Positions 45,074 to 53,862 of a DNA stretch of 64,000 nt are shown one piece after another. The notes beneath the pieces are model-generated. The model did no database searches. It saw only the letters and a list, made by a program, of their open reading frames with translations, and was not told where the DNA came from. The translations under genes and the position numbers were made by a program. The stretch's first letter is position 1. Each line of letters begins with the position of its first letter. Origin of the DNA: an uncultured bacterium (lineage in GTDB: Bacteria; Planctomycetota; JAJSAM01; JAJVHW01); the NCBI GenBank assembly GCA_937996235.1, contig CALKVK010000009.1, positions 248,001 through 312,000 on the forward strand, read 5' to 3'.

Positions 45074-46386
45074 CGTCCCTCCTCGCCGGGGCGCGCCTGC
45101 ATGAAGCCGCGCAGCAGCGTGCCGACCAGCTCGTTGGCGTGCACGCCCGCGAGGCGCTCGGCGCCCGGGCCGGCCGCGAGGACGGGCACCGGCGTGCTCG
45201 TGTGCCCCTGCGTCGCGAACGACACGTTCCACGTGGCGCTCCGCGCGAGCGCGCGCGACGTCTCCCAGTGCGAGTACGCCGGGTAGAAGTCCTTGCGGCC
45301 CACGCCGAAGAGCTCCGGGTCGACGGGCTCACGCTGCGCCGGCGGCGGCGCCTGCGCCTCGATCGAGCTCTCCGCGGCGGCCATCGCGCGCAGGTCCTGC
45401 GCGAGCATGGGGCGCGAGCCGCCGGTGCACGCGAGGCCGCCCGTCTCGTGGTCGGCCGTGACGATCACGAGCGTGTCCGGGTGCCGTGCGCGGAACGCCT
45501 CCACGACCCCGAGCGCGTCGTCGAACTCGCGCATCTCGCCGAGCACGGCGGCCGCGTCGTTCAGGTGCGCGCCGTGGTCGATGCGCCCGCCCTCGACCAT
45601 CAGGAAGAAGCCGTCCGGGTCGAGCGCGAGGACGTCGAGCGCTCGCTGCGTCATCTCGGCGAGCGTCGGCGCCGACGCCTCGCCGGGCGCGTCGCGGTCG
45701 ATGCGATACGGCACGTGCGACGGCGCGAAGAGGCCGAGCAGGCGCCGCCCCGCGTCGGGCCGGAAGGCGAGCAGCTCGTCGCGCGTCGTCACCACCGAGA
45801 ACGCGCTGCGCGCGGCATCGAGGTCGAACAGCGCACCGCCGCCGCCGAGCAGCACGTCCACGCCCGAGTTCTCGACGAGCTGCTTCGCGATCGCGCGCTC
45901 CTGCCCGCGGTCCACCACGTGCGACGCGAAGCACGCGGGCGTCGCGTGCGTGATGCGCGTGGTCGTGACGAGTCCGGTGCTGCGCCCCGTCGCCTGCGCG
46001 TCCTCGAGGCACGTGCGCGTCGGACGCCCCTCGCGGTCCATCGCGATGAAGCCGTTCGGCACCTCGACGCCGCACGCGAGCGCGGTCGCGCCCGCGGCGC
46101 TGTCGGTGAGCGGCGTGCCGTCGGCGCCGGTGCGCAGGAGCCCGAGCGTGCCGTCGTTCGCGAGGCGCTCCCACTGCGTCGGCGCGACGCCCGCGGCGTC
46201 CGCCCAGTCGAGCAGCAGGCCGACCTGCTGCGGTCCCATGCCGTCCCCGATCAGCAGCACGACGCTGCGCGGACCGCGCGGCTCCGCGGCGCCGGCGGTC
46301 GTGGAGGGAGCGGGGGAGCATGCCGCGAGGACCGCGACGAGACTCGTCACGAGGCACGGCAGAGCGGCCGGTCGGCGCGCGGACAT
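45070..46386 (-). CDS. Alkaline phosphatase (PhoA superfamily) lipoprotein
   Basis: The product is 438 residues. The lipobox AVLAAC at residue 23 suggests anchoring to a membrane. The alkaline phosphatase site is complete: IGDGMGPQQ (metal), the nucleophile serine in TDSAAGATALACG, MVEGGRIDHGAHLND and TADHETGGL (metal ligands), and a C-terminal His in FATQGHTSTPVPV. It hydrolyses phosphate monoesters in the periplasm or at the cell surface. It lies 54 bases after btuB and is coupled to ltaE by an ATGA overlap, so it may be read from the cobalamin-riboswitch promoter. Its substrate is unknown. The usual Pho-box control cannot be seen. Confidence 0.93.
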   Translation of the reverse strand: MSARRPAALPCLVTSLVAVLAACSPAPSTTAGAAEPRGPRSVVLLIGDGMGPQQVGLLLDWADAAGVAPTQWERLANDGTLGLLRTGADGTPLTDSAAGATALACGVEVPNGFIAMDREGRPTRTCLEDAQATGRSTGLVTTTRITHATPACFASHVVDRGQERAIAKQLVENSGVDVLLGGGGALFDLDAARSAFSVVTTRDELLAFRPDAGRRLLGLFAPSHVPYRIDRDAPGEASAPTLAEMTQRALDVLALDPDGFFLMVEGGRIDHGAHLNDAAAVLGEMREFDDALGVVEAFRARHPDTLVIVTADHETGGLACTGGSRPMLAQDLRAMAAAESSIEAQAPPPAQREPVDPELFGVGRKDFYPAYSHWETSRALARSATWNVSFATQGHTSTPVPVLAAGPGAERLAGVHANELVGTLLRGFMQARPGEEGR

Positions 46387-46440
46387 CGGTCCCTCCCCCG
46401 CCGCAGCTCCCGCGGCGGAGGGGGGAAACTACCTGAGGCG

Positions 46441-48504
46441 TCAGAACTCGAAGAGGACTCCCGCGTAGGCTGCGGTGCCCGGGATCCGCGGGCTCGTGGG
46501 CGTCGCGACGGACTCGTCGTCGAGCAGGTTCTCGACACGCGCGAAGAACGTGAGGCCGTGCTCCCACCGGTAGCGCGCGGTCAGCGTGACGAGGCGCAGG
46601 CGGCCGGGTCGCTCGCGCGCGCGGCGGTCCGGCGCCGTGAACTCGCCGCCCTGCGAACGGCTGCGTCCGGAGGCCGCGCCGTCGAGACCGACGCTCCACG
46701 GACCGCGCTCCCAGGCGACGCCGAGCGAGCCGTACGAGCGCACGCGGTTCGGCAGGTCGTCGCCCGTGGACAGGTCCTCCGGGTCCTGGTGCGTGTACGA
46801 GCCGCGCACGCGGAAGCCCGCGCCCGCGTTCCAGCGCGCGGCCCACTCCGTGCCGCGCGTCCGCGCGCGCGCCACGTTCCGGAGCGCACCGAAGGGACGA
46901 CCCGGCGGGGTGAACGACACGTCGTAGGCGATGAGATCGTCCACCCGCAGCTCGAACCACGTGCCCTCGACACGCAGGTCGCCGTCGAGCAGCTCCTGCG
47001 CGAAGCCCGCGTCGATGCTGCGCGACGTCTCGGGACCGAGCCCCGCGAAGCCGGCGAACGGATCGAAGAGCTCCGACGGCTTCGGCGCGCGGAAGCCCTC
47101 GCCGTAGGCGCCGCGCAGCGTCGTGCCCGTGGGGGCGAGGTCCACGCGCGCGCCGTAGTAAGGCGAGTTCGCGCGGCCCGCGTCGTCGTGCGCGTCGCGC
47201 CGCACGCCCGCCGCGAGCACGCCGCGCGCGAACGGGCCCGCGTCGGGGAGCGCCGCCTCGGCCAGCACGAAGCCCGAGTGCACGTGCGCGAGGTCGTCGG
47301 TGACCTGCGTGGTCGAGGTGGGCGCGGCGAAGTCCGGGAACGTGCTCGTCGAGCGCGCGTCCTGCGCGAGCGTCTCGGCCCCCGCGGTGACGTCCAGCGC
47401 GACACCGCCCTCCTCGGGACGCGCCCAGCGCAGCGCGTCGCCCGCGCGCCACGTCGCCTCGATGCGCGCGCGCAGATCGCGCTCGCGGTTGCGCGCGCGC
47501 AGCTCGTCGCGCACCACGCGCACCTCGTCGCCCGTGCCCGGCGTGAAGTCCGGATCGACGAGCTCGACGCCGTCGGGACCGTTGTCGAAGTCGCTGTCGA
47601 CCCGCAGGTACGAGGCGTGCGCGCGCACGGTGAGCGCGCGGTGCGCCTCCACGGTGAGCGTCGCGCCGAACGACGTCGTCTCGCGCGCGCGGTCGATGTT
47701 CTCGTCCTCCGGCAGCACTCCCGACGACGCGAAGTCGAACGGCGACTCCACCTCGAGCGACGCGTTCCGCGCGGTGACGTCGAGCTCGACGTCGCGCGAG
47801 AAGCGCACGCCGAGGCGCGCCGTCGCGTCGCGCAGGCCCGCAGCCTCGCGGTGCTCCGGGCCGTCGCTGCGCTCGTCGGAGAGCGTGACCGCGAGGTCGA
47901 GGTCGTCGTTCGCCGCGCCGAAGCCCGCGACGCCGCGGCGCGTGCCGAACGAGCCGCCCTCGACGCGCACGAACCCGCTGCCGGGGCCGCGGCCGCGGCG
48001 CGTCGTGACGCTCACCACGCCGCCGATCGCCTCGGAGCCGTAGAGCACGCCGTAGCTGCCGCGCAGCACCTCGATGCGCTCGACCGCCGCGGTGCCGAGG
48101 TCGTTCAGGTCGAAGCCGCCGCCCGTGGTCGCGTCGTTCTGGGGCACGCCGTCCACGACGAACAGCGTCTGCGTGGACGCCGCCCCGCGCACGAACACGC
48201 GCGAGAACTGGCCGACGGGGCCGTCGCGCACCACGAGCACGCCCGGCACCTCGCGCAGCAGCTCGTCGACGCGCGTCGCCTGACGGCGCTCGACGTCGGA
48301 CGCGTCGAACGACGTCACCCACGGCACCACGCGCGCCTCGGGCGCCGGGCTGCGGTTCGCGACGACGACGATCGCCTCGTCGAGATCGGTCGCCGGCTCG
48401 TCGTCGTGTGCGAGCGCGGCGCCGCCGGAGGCGACGAGGACCAGCGCGGAGGCGCCGAGACGCCGACAGGGGCTGCGGAGTGTGCGGTTCGTGTGCGCGT
48501 GCAT
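46441..48504 (-). CDS. btuB: TonB-dependent outer-membrane cobalamin receptor, BtuB type
   Basis: The product is 687 residues. A signal peptide (ending AALAHD) and a TonB-box-like DLDEAIVVVANRSP precede the plug domain (VDELLREVPGVLVVRDG, QTLFVVDGVPQND, AVERIEVLRGSYGVLYGSEA) and a 22-strand barrel that ends with the terminal aromatic of outer-membrane proteins (AGVLFEF). The length and plug match BtuB rather than larger siderophore receptors. The cobalamin riboswitch and the BtuFCD genes immediately upstream (39 bases from btuD) support the assignment. Transport needs TonB-ExbBD, not encoded here. The barrel of this copy is Arg/Ala-rich, as is the whole window. Confidence 0.93.
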   Translation of the reverse strand: MHAHTNRTLRSPCRRLGASALVLVASGGAALAHDDEPATDLDEAIVVVANRSPAPEARVVPWVTSFDASDVERRQATRVDELLREVPGVLVVRDGPVGQFSRVFVRGAASTQTLFVVDGVPQNDATTGGGFDLNDLGTAAVERIEVLRGSYGVLYGSEAIGGVVSVTTRRGRGPGSGFVRVEGGSFGTRRGVAGFGAANDDLDLAVTLSDERSDGPEHREAAGLRDATARLGVRFSRDVELDVTARNASLEVESPFDFASSGVLPEDENIDRARETTSFGATLTVEAHRALTVRAHASYLRVDSDFDNGPDGVELVDPDFTPGTGDEVRVVRDELRARNRERDLRARIEATWRAGDALRWARPEEGGVALDVTAGAETLAQDARSTSTFPDFAAPTSTTQVTDDLAHVHSGFVLAEAALPDAGPFARGVLAAGVRRDAHDDAGRANSPYYGARVDLAPTGTTLRGAYGEGFRAPKPSELFDPFAGFAGLGPETSRSIDAGFAQELLDGDLRVEGTWFELRVDDLIAYDVSFTPPGRPFGALRNVARARTRGTEWAARWNAGAGFRVRGSYTHQDPEDLSTGDDLPNRVRSYGSLGVAWERGPWSVGLDGAASGRSRSQGGEFTAPDRRARERPGRLRLVTLTARYRWEHGLTFFARVENLLDDESVATPTSPRIPGTAAYAGVLFEF

Positions 48505-48543
48505 CGTTCCTTCCGGGTGGGAGTGCGGGGTTCGCGGGCGGAC

Positions 48544-49326
48544 TCAGAGACGACGTCGGACGACGGGCGCGGCGCCGCGCTCGACGTCGGCGTCGATGCC
48601 GTACGTCGCGCGCAGCACCTCGGGCGTGAGCACGTCCGCGGGAGCGCCGAGCGCGACGAGCGCCGGGCCGTCGCCGGGCGGGCGCAGGAACGCGAGCCGG
48701 TCGCACGCCTGCGCGGCGAGCTCGACGTCGTGCGTCACGACGAGCACGGCGCGCCCGCCGTCGGCGAGCTGGCGCAGCAGGCGGAACACGCCGGCCTGGT
48801 GGCGCAGGTCGAGGTGCGACGTCGGCTCGTCGCAGAGCAGCAGCGCCCCGCCCTGACAGAGCGCGCGAGCGAGCAGGACGCGCTGGCGCTCGCCGCCCGA
48901 GAGCGTCGCGACGTCGCGCTCCTCGAGCTCCGCGGCGCCGACCTCGGCGAGCGCGCGCCGCGCGAGCGCGAGGTCCTCGTCGCCTTCGAACGCGAACGCG
49001 GGCTGCCAGGGGTGGCGCCCGAGCAGCACCGCCTCGAGGGCGCTGATGGGGAACAGCGGGCCGCCGTCCTGCGCGAGCAGCGCCACGCGCCGCGCGAGCT
49101 CGCGGCGGTCGAGGCGCCGCGCGTCGTCGCCGCCGATCGCGACGCTGCCGCGCGTCGGACGCACGAGACCTGCGGCCACGCGCACGAGCGTCGTCTTGCC
49201 GCAGCCGTTGGCGCCGAGCACGCCGAGCAGCTCGCCGGCGGCGCACGTGAGCGAGAGGTCCGCGAGCACCTCGCGCCCGCGGTAGCCCGCGGCGACGCCG
49301 TCGATGCGGAGCACGGCGTCAGGCAT
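48544..49326 (-). CDS. btuD: ABC transporter ATP-binding protein for cobalamin import
   Basis: The product is 260 residues. Walker A is GANGCGKTTL, the signature loop LSGGERQRVLLARAL, Walker B ALLLCDEPTSHLD and the switch His in VVTHDVELA. The ATG at 49326 overlaps the btuC stop by eight bases; the open frame extends upstream but without an RBS. It powers the FecCD-type permease encoded by btuC. Specificity for vitamin B12 rather than iron is read from the riboswitch upstream and BtuB downstream, since FecE and BtuD are too similar to distinguish. Confidence 0.93.
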   Translation of the reverse strand: MPDAVLRIDGVAAGYRGREVLADLSLTCAAGELLGVLGANGCGKTTLVRVAAGLVRPTRGSVAIGGDDARRLDRRELARRVALLAQDGGPLFPISALEAVLLGRHPWQPAFAFEGDEDLALARRALAEVGAAELEERDVATLSGGERQRVLLARALCQGGALLLCDEPTSHLDLRHQAGVFRLLRQLADGGRAVLVVTHDVELAAQACDRLAFLRPPGDGPALVALGAPADVLTPEVLRATYGIDADVERGAAPVVRRRL

Positions 49327-50341
49327 CGACGCCGCCCTCCGCGACGCGCGCGCGCAGCAGCAGCGCCACGAACGCGGGCGCACCCACGACGGCGGTGACG
49401 ACGCCGACCGGCAGCTCCTCCGGTGCGACGACGAGGCGCGCGAGCGCGTCCGCGAGCGGCAGGAACGCGGCGCCCGCGCAGAACGCGGCCGGCACCAGCA
49501 CGCGGTGCCCGCCGCCGACGAACGCGCGCGCCGCGTGCGGCACGATCAGGCCCACGAAGCCGATCGGCCCGGCCACGGCGACGCACGCCGCGGTGAGCAC
49601 CGACGTGCCGACGAACAGCCGGCGGCGCAGCGCGGCGACGTCGACGCCGAGCCCGCGCGCCGTCTCCTCGCCGAACGCGAGGAGGTCGAGGCGCCGCGCG
49701 TCGCGCAGCACGAGCAGCGTGCAGAGCGGCGCCGCGACGAGCAGGAGCCGCAGCTCCGGACCGGTGCGCCCGGCGAAGCCCCCCATCACCCAGCGCAGGA
49801 TCGCCTGCGACTCGGCGGGCGACGCCGCGTACTGGACGCACGCGAGCGCCGCGAGGAAGAACGCGTTCGTCGCGACGCCCGCGAGCAGCAGCGTCGCCGG
49901 GTGCAGCGCGCCGCGCCGCGACGCCGCCGCGTACACGAGTCCGAGGGCGAGCAGACAGCCGGCGAGCGCGGCCGGTGCGCGTGCCGCGAACGCGGGCACG
50001 GCGCCGCCCACGGCGACGATCGAGAGCACCGCGCCGAACGAGCCGCCGCCCGAGATGCCGAGCAGGTACGGCTCCGCGAGCGGGTTGCGGAGCAGCGCCT
50101 GGAACGCGACGCCCGCGACGGCGAGCGCGCCGCCGACGAGCGCGGCGACGGCGACGCGCGGCAGGCGCAGGTCGAAGAAGATCTGCCGCTCCGGGGCGCT
50201 CGCGCGCCCCGTGACGAGTCCGGCCAGGTCCACGTGCTCGGCACCGCACGACGCGGCGAGCGCCGCAGCCACGAGCACGAGCAGCGCCCCGAGGCACAGC
50301 ACGCGCGCGAAGCGGGCGCGGGTGACGGGCCGCGGGTTCAT
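49319..50341 (-). CDS. btuC: ABC transporter permease for cobalamin import (FecCD family)
   Basis: The product is 340 residues with about ten transmembrane helices. Seen: RLPRVAVAALVGGALAVAGV at the N-terminus and FQALLRNPLAEPYLLGISGG, the standard FecCD signature; FGEETARGLGVDVAALRRRL is the coupling helix that meets the ATPase, and PIGFVGLIVPHAARAFVGGG the conserved C-terminal loop. Two subunits form the channel. The ATG overlaps the btuF stop (ATGA) and its own stop overlaps the btuD start, so all three are translated in series. Confidence 0.94.
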   Translation of the reverse strand: MNPRPVTRARFARVLCLGALLVLVAAALAASCGAEHVDLAGLVTGRASAPERQIFFDLRLPRVAVAALVGGALAVAGVAFQALLRNPLAEPYLLGISGGGSFGAVLSIVAVGGAVPAFAARAPAALAGCLLALGLVYAAASRRGALHPATLLLAGVATNAFFLAALACVQYAASPAESQAILRWVMGGFAGRTGPELRLLLVAAPLCTLLVLRDARRLDLLAFGEETARGLGVDVAALRRRLFVGTSVLTAACVAVAGPIGFVGLIVPHAARAFVGGGHRVLVPAAFCAGAAFLPLADALARLVVAPEELPVGVVTAVVGAPAFVALLLRARVAEGGVDA

Positions 50342-51249
50342 CGCGGCGTCTCCGCGCCGTAGAGCAGCGCCTCGAGCAGGCGCAGCGCCTCCGGCAGTCG
50401 CGGGCCCGCGCGGAAGAGCGGCTCCGCCTCGGGTCCGAGCACGAGCACGCGGCCGTCGCGCACGGCCGGCACCGTCGCGAGCACGTCCCACGCCGCACGC
50501 ACCGCGGCGCGCCCCTCCGCGGTGTCCACGTCGCCGACGGACGCGTCGAGGACGACGTCGGGCGCGCGCGCGACGACGCTCTCCTCGGAGAGCACGGGCC
50601 ATGCGGCGTCGAGGTCGGCCGCGGCGTTGCGCGCCCCCACCGCCTCGAGCAGCTCGTGCAGGTACGACCCCGCGCCCGCCGTGTAGATCGGACGGCGCTG
50701 CACGACGACCAGCACGAGCGGCGACGGCGCGGCGCGTGCGGCGCTGCGCGCGCGCGCCGCGGCGAGCGCGTCCTCGAGCGTGCGCACGAGCCGTGCGGCC
50801 GCGTCGTCGCACTCGAGCAGCGCGCCCAGGCGGCGCGTGGCCGCGAGCACGTCGGCGACGCGGTCGGTCGGGAGCAGCAGCACCCGCGTCGGCGGATCGA
50901 GCGGCGCGAGCCGCTCGGCGAGGCCGACGCCGTTCGCGAGCGCGAGGTCGGGAGAGAGCGCGGCGACCGACTCGAGACTGACGGAGAGCGCGTCGCCGAG
51001 CCGCGGCAGGCCGGCGCGCCCCGGCACCTCCGGGTCGTAGCGCCCGATCGCGACGAGGCGCTCCGACGCGCCGAGCGCGACGACCGTCTCGGTCAGGGCC
51101 GGGACGAGCGAGACGACACGCCGGGCCGGCGCATCCGGCGCGGAGGCCGGAGGCGTCGGAGCCGGGTCGCCGCCGCACCCGACGGCGCAGAGGAGCGCCG
51201 CGAGCACGACGTCCCGGGCGCGGAGCTGCGCTCGAAGGACGGGTGCCAA
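50338..51249 (-). CDS. btuF: Cobalamin-binding lipoprotein of the ABC importer (BtuF type)
   Basis: The start is taken as a TTG at 51249, five bases after a GGGAGAGTGAGG stretch, giving 303 residues with a lipobox LCAVGC. A GTG at 51273 is in frame but has no RBS and lies closer to the riboswitch. Mature protein: RRVVSLVPALTETVVALGA (lobe 1 of a type-III binding fold), VAIGRYDPEVPGRAGLPRLGD, SPDLALANG, a helical linker and the C-terminal lobe PDVVLDASVGDV. Tethered to a membrane, it would pass cobalamin to BtuC. It is the first gene after the riboswitch and would be the one directly controlled by it. Confidence 0.9.
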   Translation of the reverse strand: MAPVLRAQLRARDVVLAALLCAVGCGGDPAPTPPASAPDAPARRVVSLVPALTETVVALGASERLVAIGRYDPEVPGRAGLPRLGDALSVSLESVAALSPDLALANGVGLAERLAPLDPPTRVLLLPTDRVADVLAATRRLGALLECDDAAARLVRTLEDALAAARARSAARAAPSPLVLVVVQRRPIYTAGAGSYLHELLEAVGARNAAADLDAAWPVLSEESVVARAPDVVLDASVGDVDTAEGRAAVRAAWDVLATVPAVRDGRVLVLGPEAEPLFRAGPRLPEALRLLEALLYGAETPR

Positions 51250-51299
51250 AGGTGCCTCACTCTCCCAGTCCACGGAGATGCGAACGTGAAGCGCTCGAC

Positions 51300-51475
51300 G
51301 GGCAGGTCTTCTGGCTCCCGGCGTGCCGAACGGGGTTCGGCGGTCGCGTCCGGCCTTCCCGGGCGGTCCTGCGGGACCCTCCCAGTGGCGTGCCGTCGGA
51401 GGACGGCGGGGCGCGACGTCTGCCGGTCACAGCGGCGGGTCCGCGGGGGTCTTGCACCCCACTTCCCTCTTCGGC
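51300..51475 (-). promoter_or_regulatory. Cobalamin (AdoCbl) riboswitch
   Basis: Read on the minus strand, the leader shows the conserved parts in order. First comes GGGAAGTGGGGTGCAAGACC, the GAAxxxGGTGxxA core start, then GCGGACCCGCCGCTGTGA, equivalent to the CCCGCNACUGUGA element. Next is CCACTGGG, and last the B12 box AGCCAGAAGACCTGCC (51316-51301). Binding of coenzyme B12 is expected to hide the ribosome-binding site of btuF, which begins about 40-50 bases downstream. No terminator hairpin with a T-run is visible, so translational control is more likely. It occupies most of the 355 bases between btuF and the coiled-coil gene. Confidence 0.93.
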
Positions 51476-51604
51476 GTTCCTCGGGGAACGCATCGGCCGC
51501 GGCACGCGCCGCGGCACCCGTGAGACCGATTGCGATGGAAAGGAACGGACGGACTCTACGCGGCGCACGGAGCGCGCGCGAGAAGCGATATCGGACGCTC
51601 CGCG

Positions 51605-52198
51605 TCAGCCCTGCGACTGGAGCTGCAGCCACATCAGCGCGGCGAGGGCGCCCGAGCAGAGCACGAGCACCATCGCCCAGAGCGTCAGCTTGCGCGACGC
51701 GCCGATGCTCTTCTCGATCAGCTCCTCGACGGCGCGCTGGTGGTTGATCTGCGCGGTCTTGAGCGCGTTGACGGTGTTGTCCTGCGCCTTCTCGTAGAGC
51801 CGCGCGGCGATCTCGGAGAGGCGCTCGGCCTGCTCGCGCGTGGCCGACGGCAGCGTGCGCAGGACGTCCGGCACGCCGCGCATCTGGTTCTCCATCTCGC
51901 GACCGCGCTTCTCGGACGCCTCGTGGAACTTGCCGAGGATGTGCAGCACCTCGAGCTGACGCTTCGCGTTGTCGAGCAGCGCCTCGGCGAGCTGCGCGTG
52001 CCTCTGCTGCGCGGTCTCGAGGGCGCCGAGGCGTTCCTCGATGCGCCGGTTCGAGTCGGCGAGCCGCTCCCAGGCGTCCGCGAGACTGCGCGGTCGCTCG
52101 AGGCCCTCGTCGCCCTCGCCCGCGGCCTCGCGACGCGCCTCGTCGTCGTCCTCGCCCGCGTCGCCGGCGAACAGCGCCTTGATGATGTTCTTCGGCAC
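51605..52198 (-). CDS. Coiled-coil membrane protein of unknown function
   Basis: The product is 197 residues from a GTG with GGAGGG about eight bases upstream. The N-terminus (MPKNIIKALFAG) is amphipathic, followed by an acidic linker (GEDDDEARREAAGEGDE). Residues 40-165 form a long coiled coil (DAWERLADSNRRIEERLGAL, REQAERLSEIAARLYEKAQD). The last 25 residues form one transmembrane helix with a short tail (LTLWAMVLVLCSGALAALMW). This is a tail-anchored topology with the coil in the cytoplasm. No family is recognised. It lies 168 bases downstream of proS in the same direction and just upstream of the riboswitch region. Confidence 0.8.
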   Translation of the reverse strand: MPKNIIKALFAGDAGEDDDEARREAAGEGDEGLERPRSLADAWERLADSNRRIEERLGALETAQQRHAQLAEALLDNAKRQLEVLHILGKFHEASEKRGREMENQMRGVPDVLRTLPSATREQAERLSEIAARLYEKAQDNTVNALKTAQINHQRAVEELIEKSIGASRKLTLWAMVLVLCSGALAALMWLQLQSQG

Positions 52199-52366
52199 GG
52201 CCGTCCCTCCGCCAGGAGCCCCGACCGACCCCGTCGTGGACGGGCCGGGCTCGCGCCATTGTTCCCGATGGTCGGCACTCCCGCCTCGCGGGAACAGGCG
52301 GCGGCGCGGAAAGCCCGCCGCCCGTTCCGGCCCGCCCGTGCCCTCTGCCGCCGCGCCGGGGCGCGC

Positions 52367-53803
52367 TCAGTAGGCGCGGGCGAACAGCGGACGCACGCCG
52401 CCGGCCGGACGCCCGCAGACCACGCACGGCCCGGGGTCGGCCTCGCCCTCGTGCGGGATGCAGCGCAGCGTCGCCTTCGTCTCCTCCTTGACGCGCGCCT
52501 CGCAGGCCGCGTCGCCGCACCAGCGCATCCGGAAGAAGCCGCCCGCCTCGATGCGCTCCTTGAACTCGTCGTACGCGTCCACGCCGAACGTGTTCGCGTC
52601 GCGGCGCGCGCGGGCGCGCTCGAGCAGCTCGCGCTGGATGCGCTCGAGGAGCGGCGGCACGAGCGTGGCGAGCGCGTCCACGGCGACGGTCTCCTTCGAG
52701 CCGTCGTCGCGGCGCTTCAGCACGACGGTGCCGGCGGCCTTGTCGCGCGCGCCGTACTCGACGCGCAGCGGCACGCCCTTCTTCTCCCACTCGAAGAACT
52801 TCGCGCCCGGGCGCAGGTTGTCGCGCAGGTCCGCCTTGACGGCGACGCCGGCCGCGCGCAGCGCGCGCTCCATCGCGCGCACGTCGTCGACGAGCGCCGC
52901 CGCCTCCTCCTCGCCCTTGTAGATGGGCACGATCACGAGCTGCGTCGCCGCGAGCTTCGGCGGCACGACCACGCCCTCGTCGTCGCCGTGGGTCAGGATC
53001 ACGGCGCCGATGAGCCGCGTCGAGACGCCCCACGACGTGGACCACGCGTACTCCATCTCGCCCGAGCGGCCCTGGAAGCGGATGCCGTACGCCTTCGAGA
53101 AGTTCTGCCCGAGGTCGTGCGACGTGCCCGCCTGGAGCGCCTTGCCGTCCTGCATGAGCGCCTCGATGCAGTGCGTGTCGAGCGCGCCGGGGAAGCGCTC
53201 CGCGGCGGACTTCACGCCCTTGACCACGGGCACCGCGAGCACGTTCTCGGCGAGGTCCGCGTAGACGTCGAGCATCGTCGCGACCTCGCGCTGCGCCTCC
53301 TCGTGGGTCTCGTGCGCCGTGTGCCCTTCCTGCCAGAGGAACTCCATCGTGCGCAGGAAGAGCCGCGTGCGCATCTCCCAGCGGACGACGTTCGCCCACT
53401 GGTTGACGAGGATCGGCAGGTCACGCCACGACGAGACCCAGCCCGCGTACGTGGTGCAGATGATGGCCTCGGAGGTCGGCCGCACGAACAGCGGCTCCTC
53501 GAGCTCCTTGCCGCCGCCGTGCGTCACGACGGCGCACTCGGGCGCGAAGCCCTCGACGTGCTCCGCCTCGCGGTCGAGCAGGCTCTTCGGCACGAACAGC
53601 GGGAAGTACGCGTTCTCGTGGCCCGTCGCCTTGATGCGGTCGTCGAGCTCGCGCTGCAGCCGCTCCCAGATGCCGTAGCCCCACGGCTTGATGATCATGC
53701 AGCCGCGCACGCTGCTGTGCTCCGCGAGCTGACCCGCGGCCACCACGTCCTGGTACCACTGCGCCGAGTCCTCGGCGCGGGGGGTGATCTGGCGTCTCGA
53801 CAT
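52367..53803 (-). CDS. proS: Prolyl-tRNA synthetase, archaeal/eukaryotic-type (type 3)
   Basis: The product is 478 residues. Class II signature: FVRPTSEAIICTTYAGWV and LFLRTMEFLWQEGHTAHETH (motif 2), YAWSTSWGVSTRLIGAVILTHGDDEG (motif 3). The anticodon-binding domain follows (VPIYKGEEEAAALVDDVRAM) and a C-terminal zinc-binding module ends in CVVCGRPAGGVRPLFARAY. The bacterial INS editing domain between motifs 2 and 3 is missing, as in archaeal-type ProRS. Such enzymes occur in several bacterial lineages. The free-standing YbaK-like gene at 17980-18516 could compensate. The ATG follows GGAGAG and is 59 bases after leuS. Confidence 0.95.
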   Translation of the reverse strand: MSRRQITPRAEDSAQWYQDVVAAGQLAEHSSVRGCMIIKPWGYGIWERLQRELDDRIKATGHENAYFPLFVPKSLLDREAEHVEGFAPECAVVTHGGGKELEEPLFVRPTSEAIICTTYAGWVSSWRDLPILVNQWANVVRWEMRTRLFLRTMEFLWQEGHTAHETHEEAQREVATMLDVYADLAENVLAVPVVKGVKSAAERFPGALDTHCIEALMQDGKALQAGTSHDLGQNFSKAYGIRFQGRSGEMEYAWSTSWGVSTRLIGAVILTHGDDEGVVVPPKLAATQLVIVPIYKGEEEAAALVDDVRAMERALRAAGVAVKADLRDNLRPGAKFFEWEKKGVPLRVEYGARDKAAGTVVLKRRDDGSKETVAVDALATLVPPLLERIQRELLERARARRDANTFGVDAYDEFKERIEAGGFFRMRWCGDAACEARVKEETKATLRCIPHEGEADPGPCVVCGRPAGGVRPLFARAY

Positions 53804-53862
53804 GGGATCTCTCCTGTGCGGCAGTCGGCGTCGCCGTGTGCGGCGACGGCGTCGGGCGAGGT

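Noticed and set aside
51250..51273. GTG at 51273 as the btuF start
   Set aside because: No ribosome-binding site precedes it, whereas the TTG at 51249 has one and gives a normal lipoprotein signal peptide.
44045..51273. Fec-type siderophore system instead of B12 import
   Set aside because: The cobalamin riboswitch and the BtuB-length receptor favour B12.
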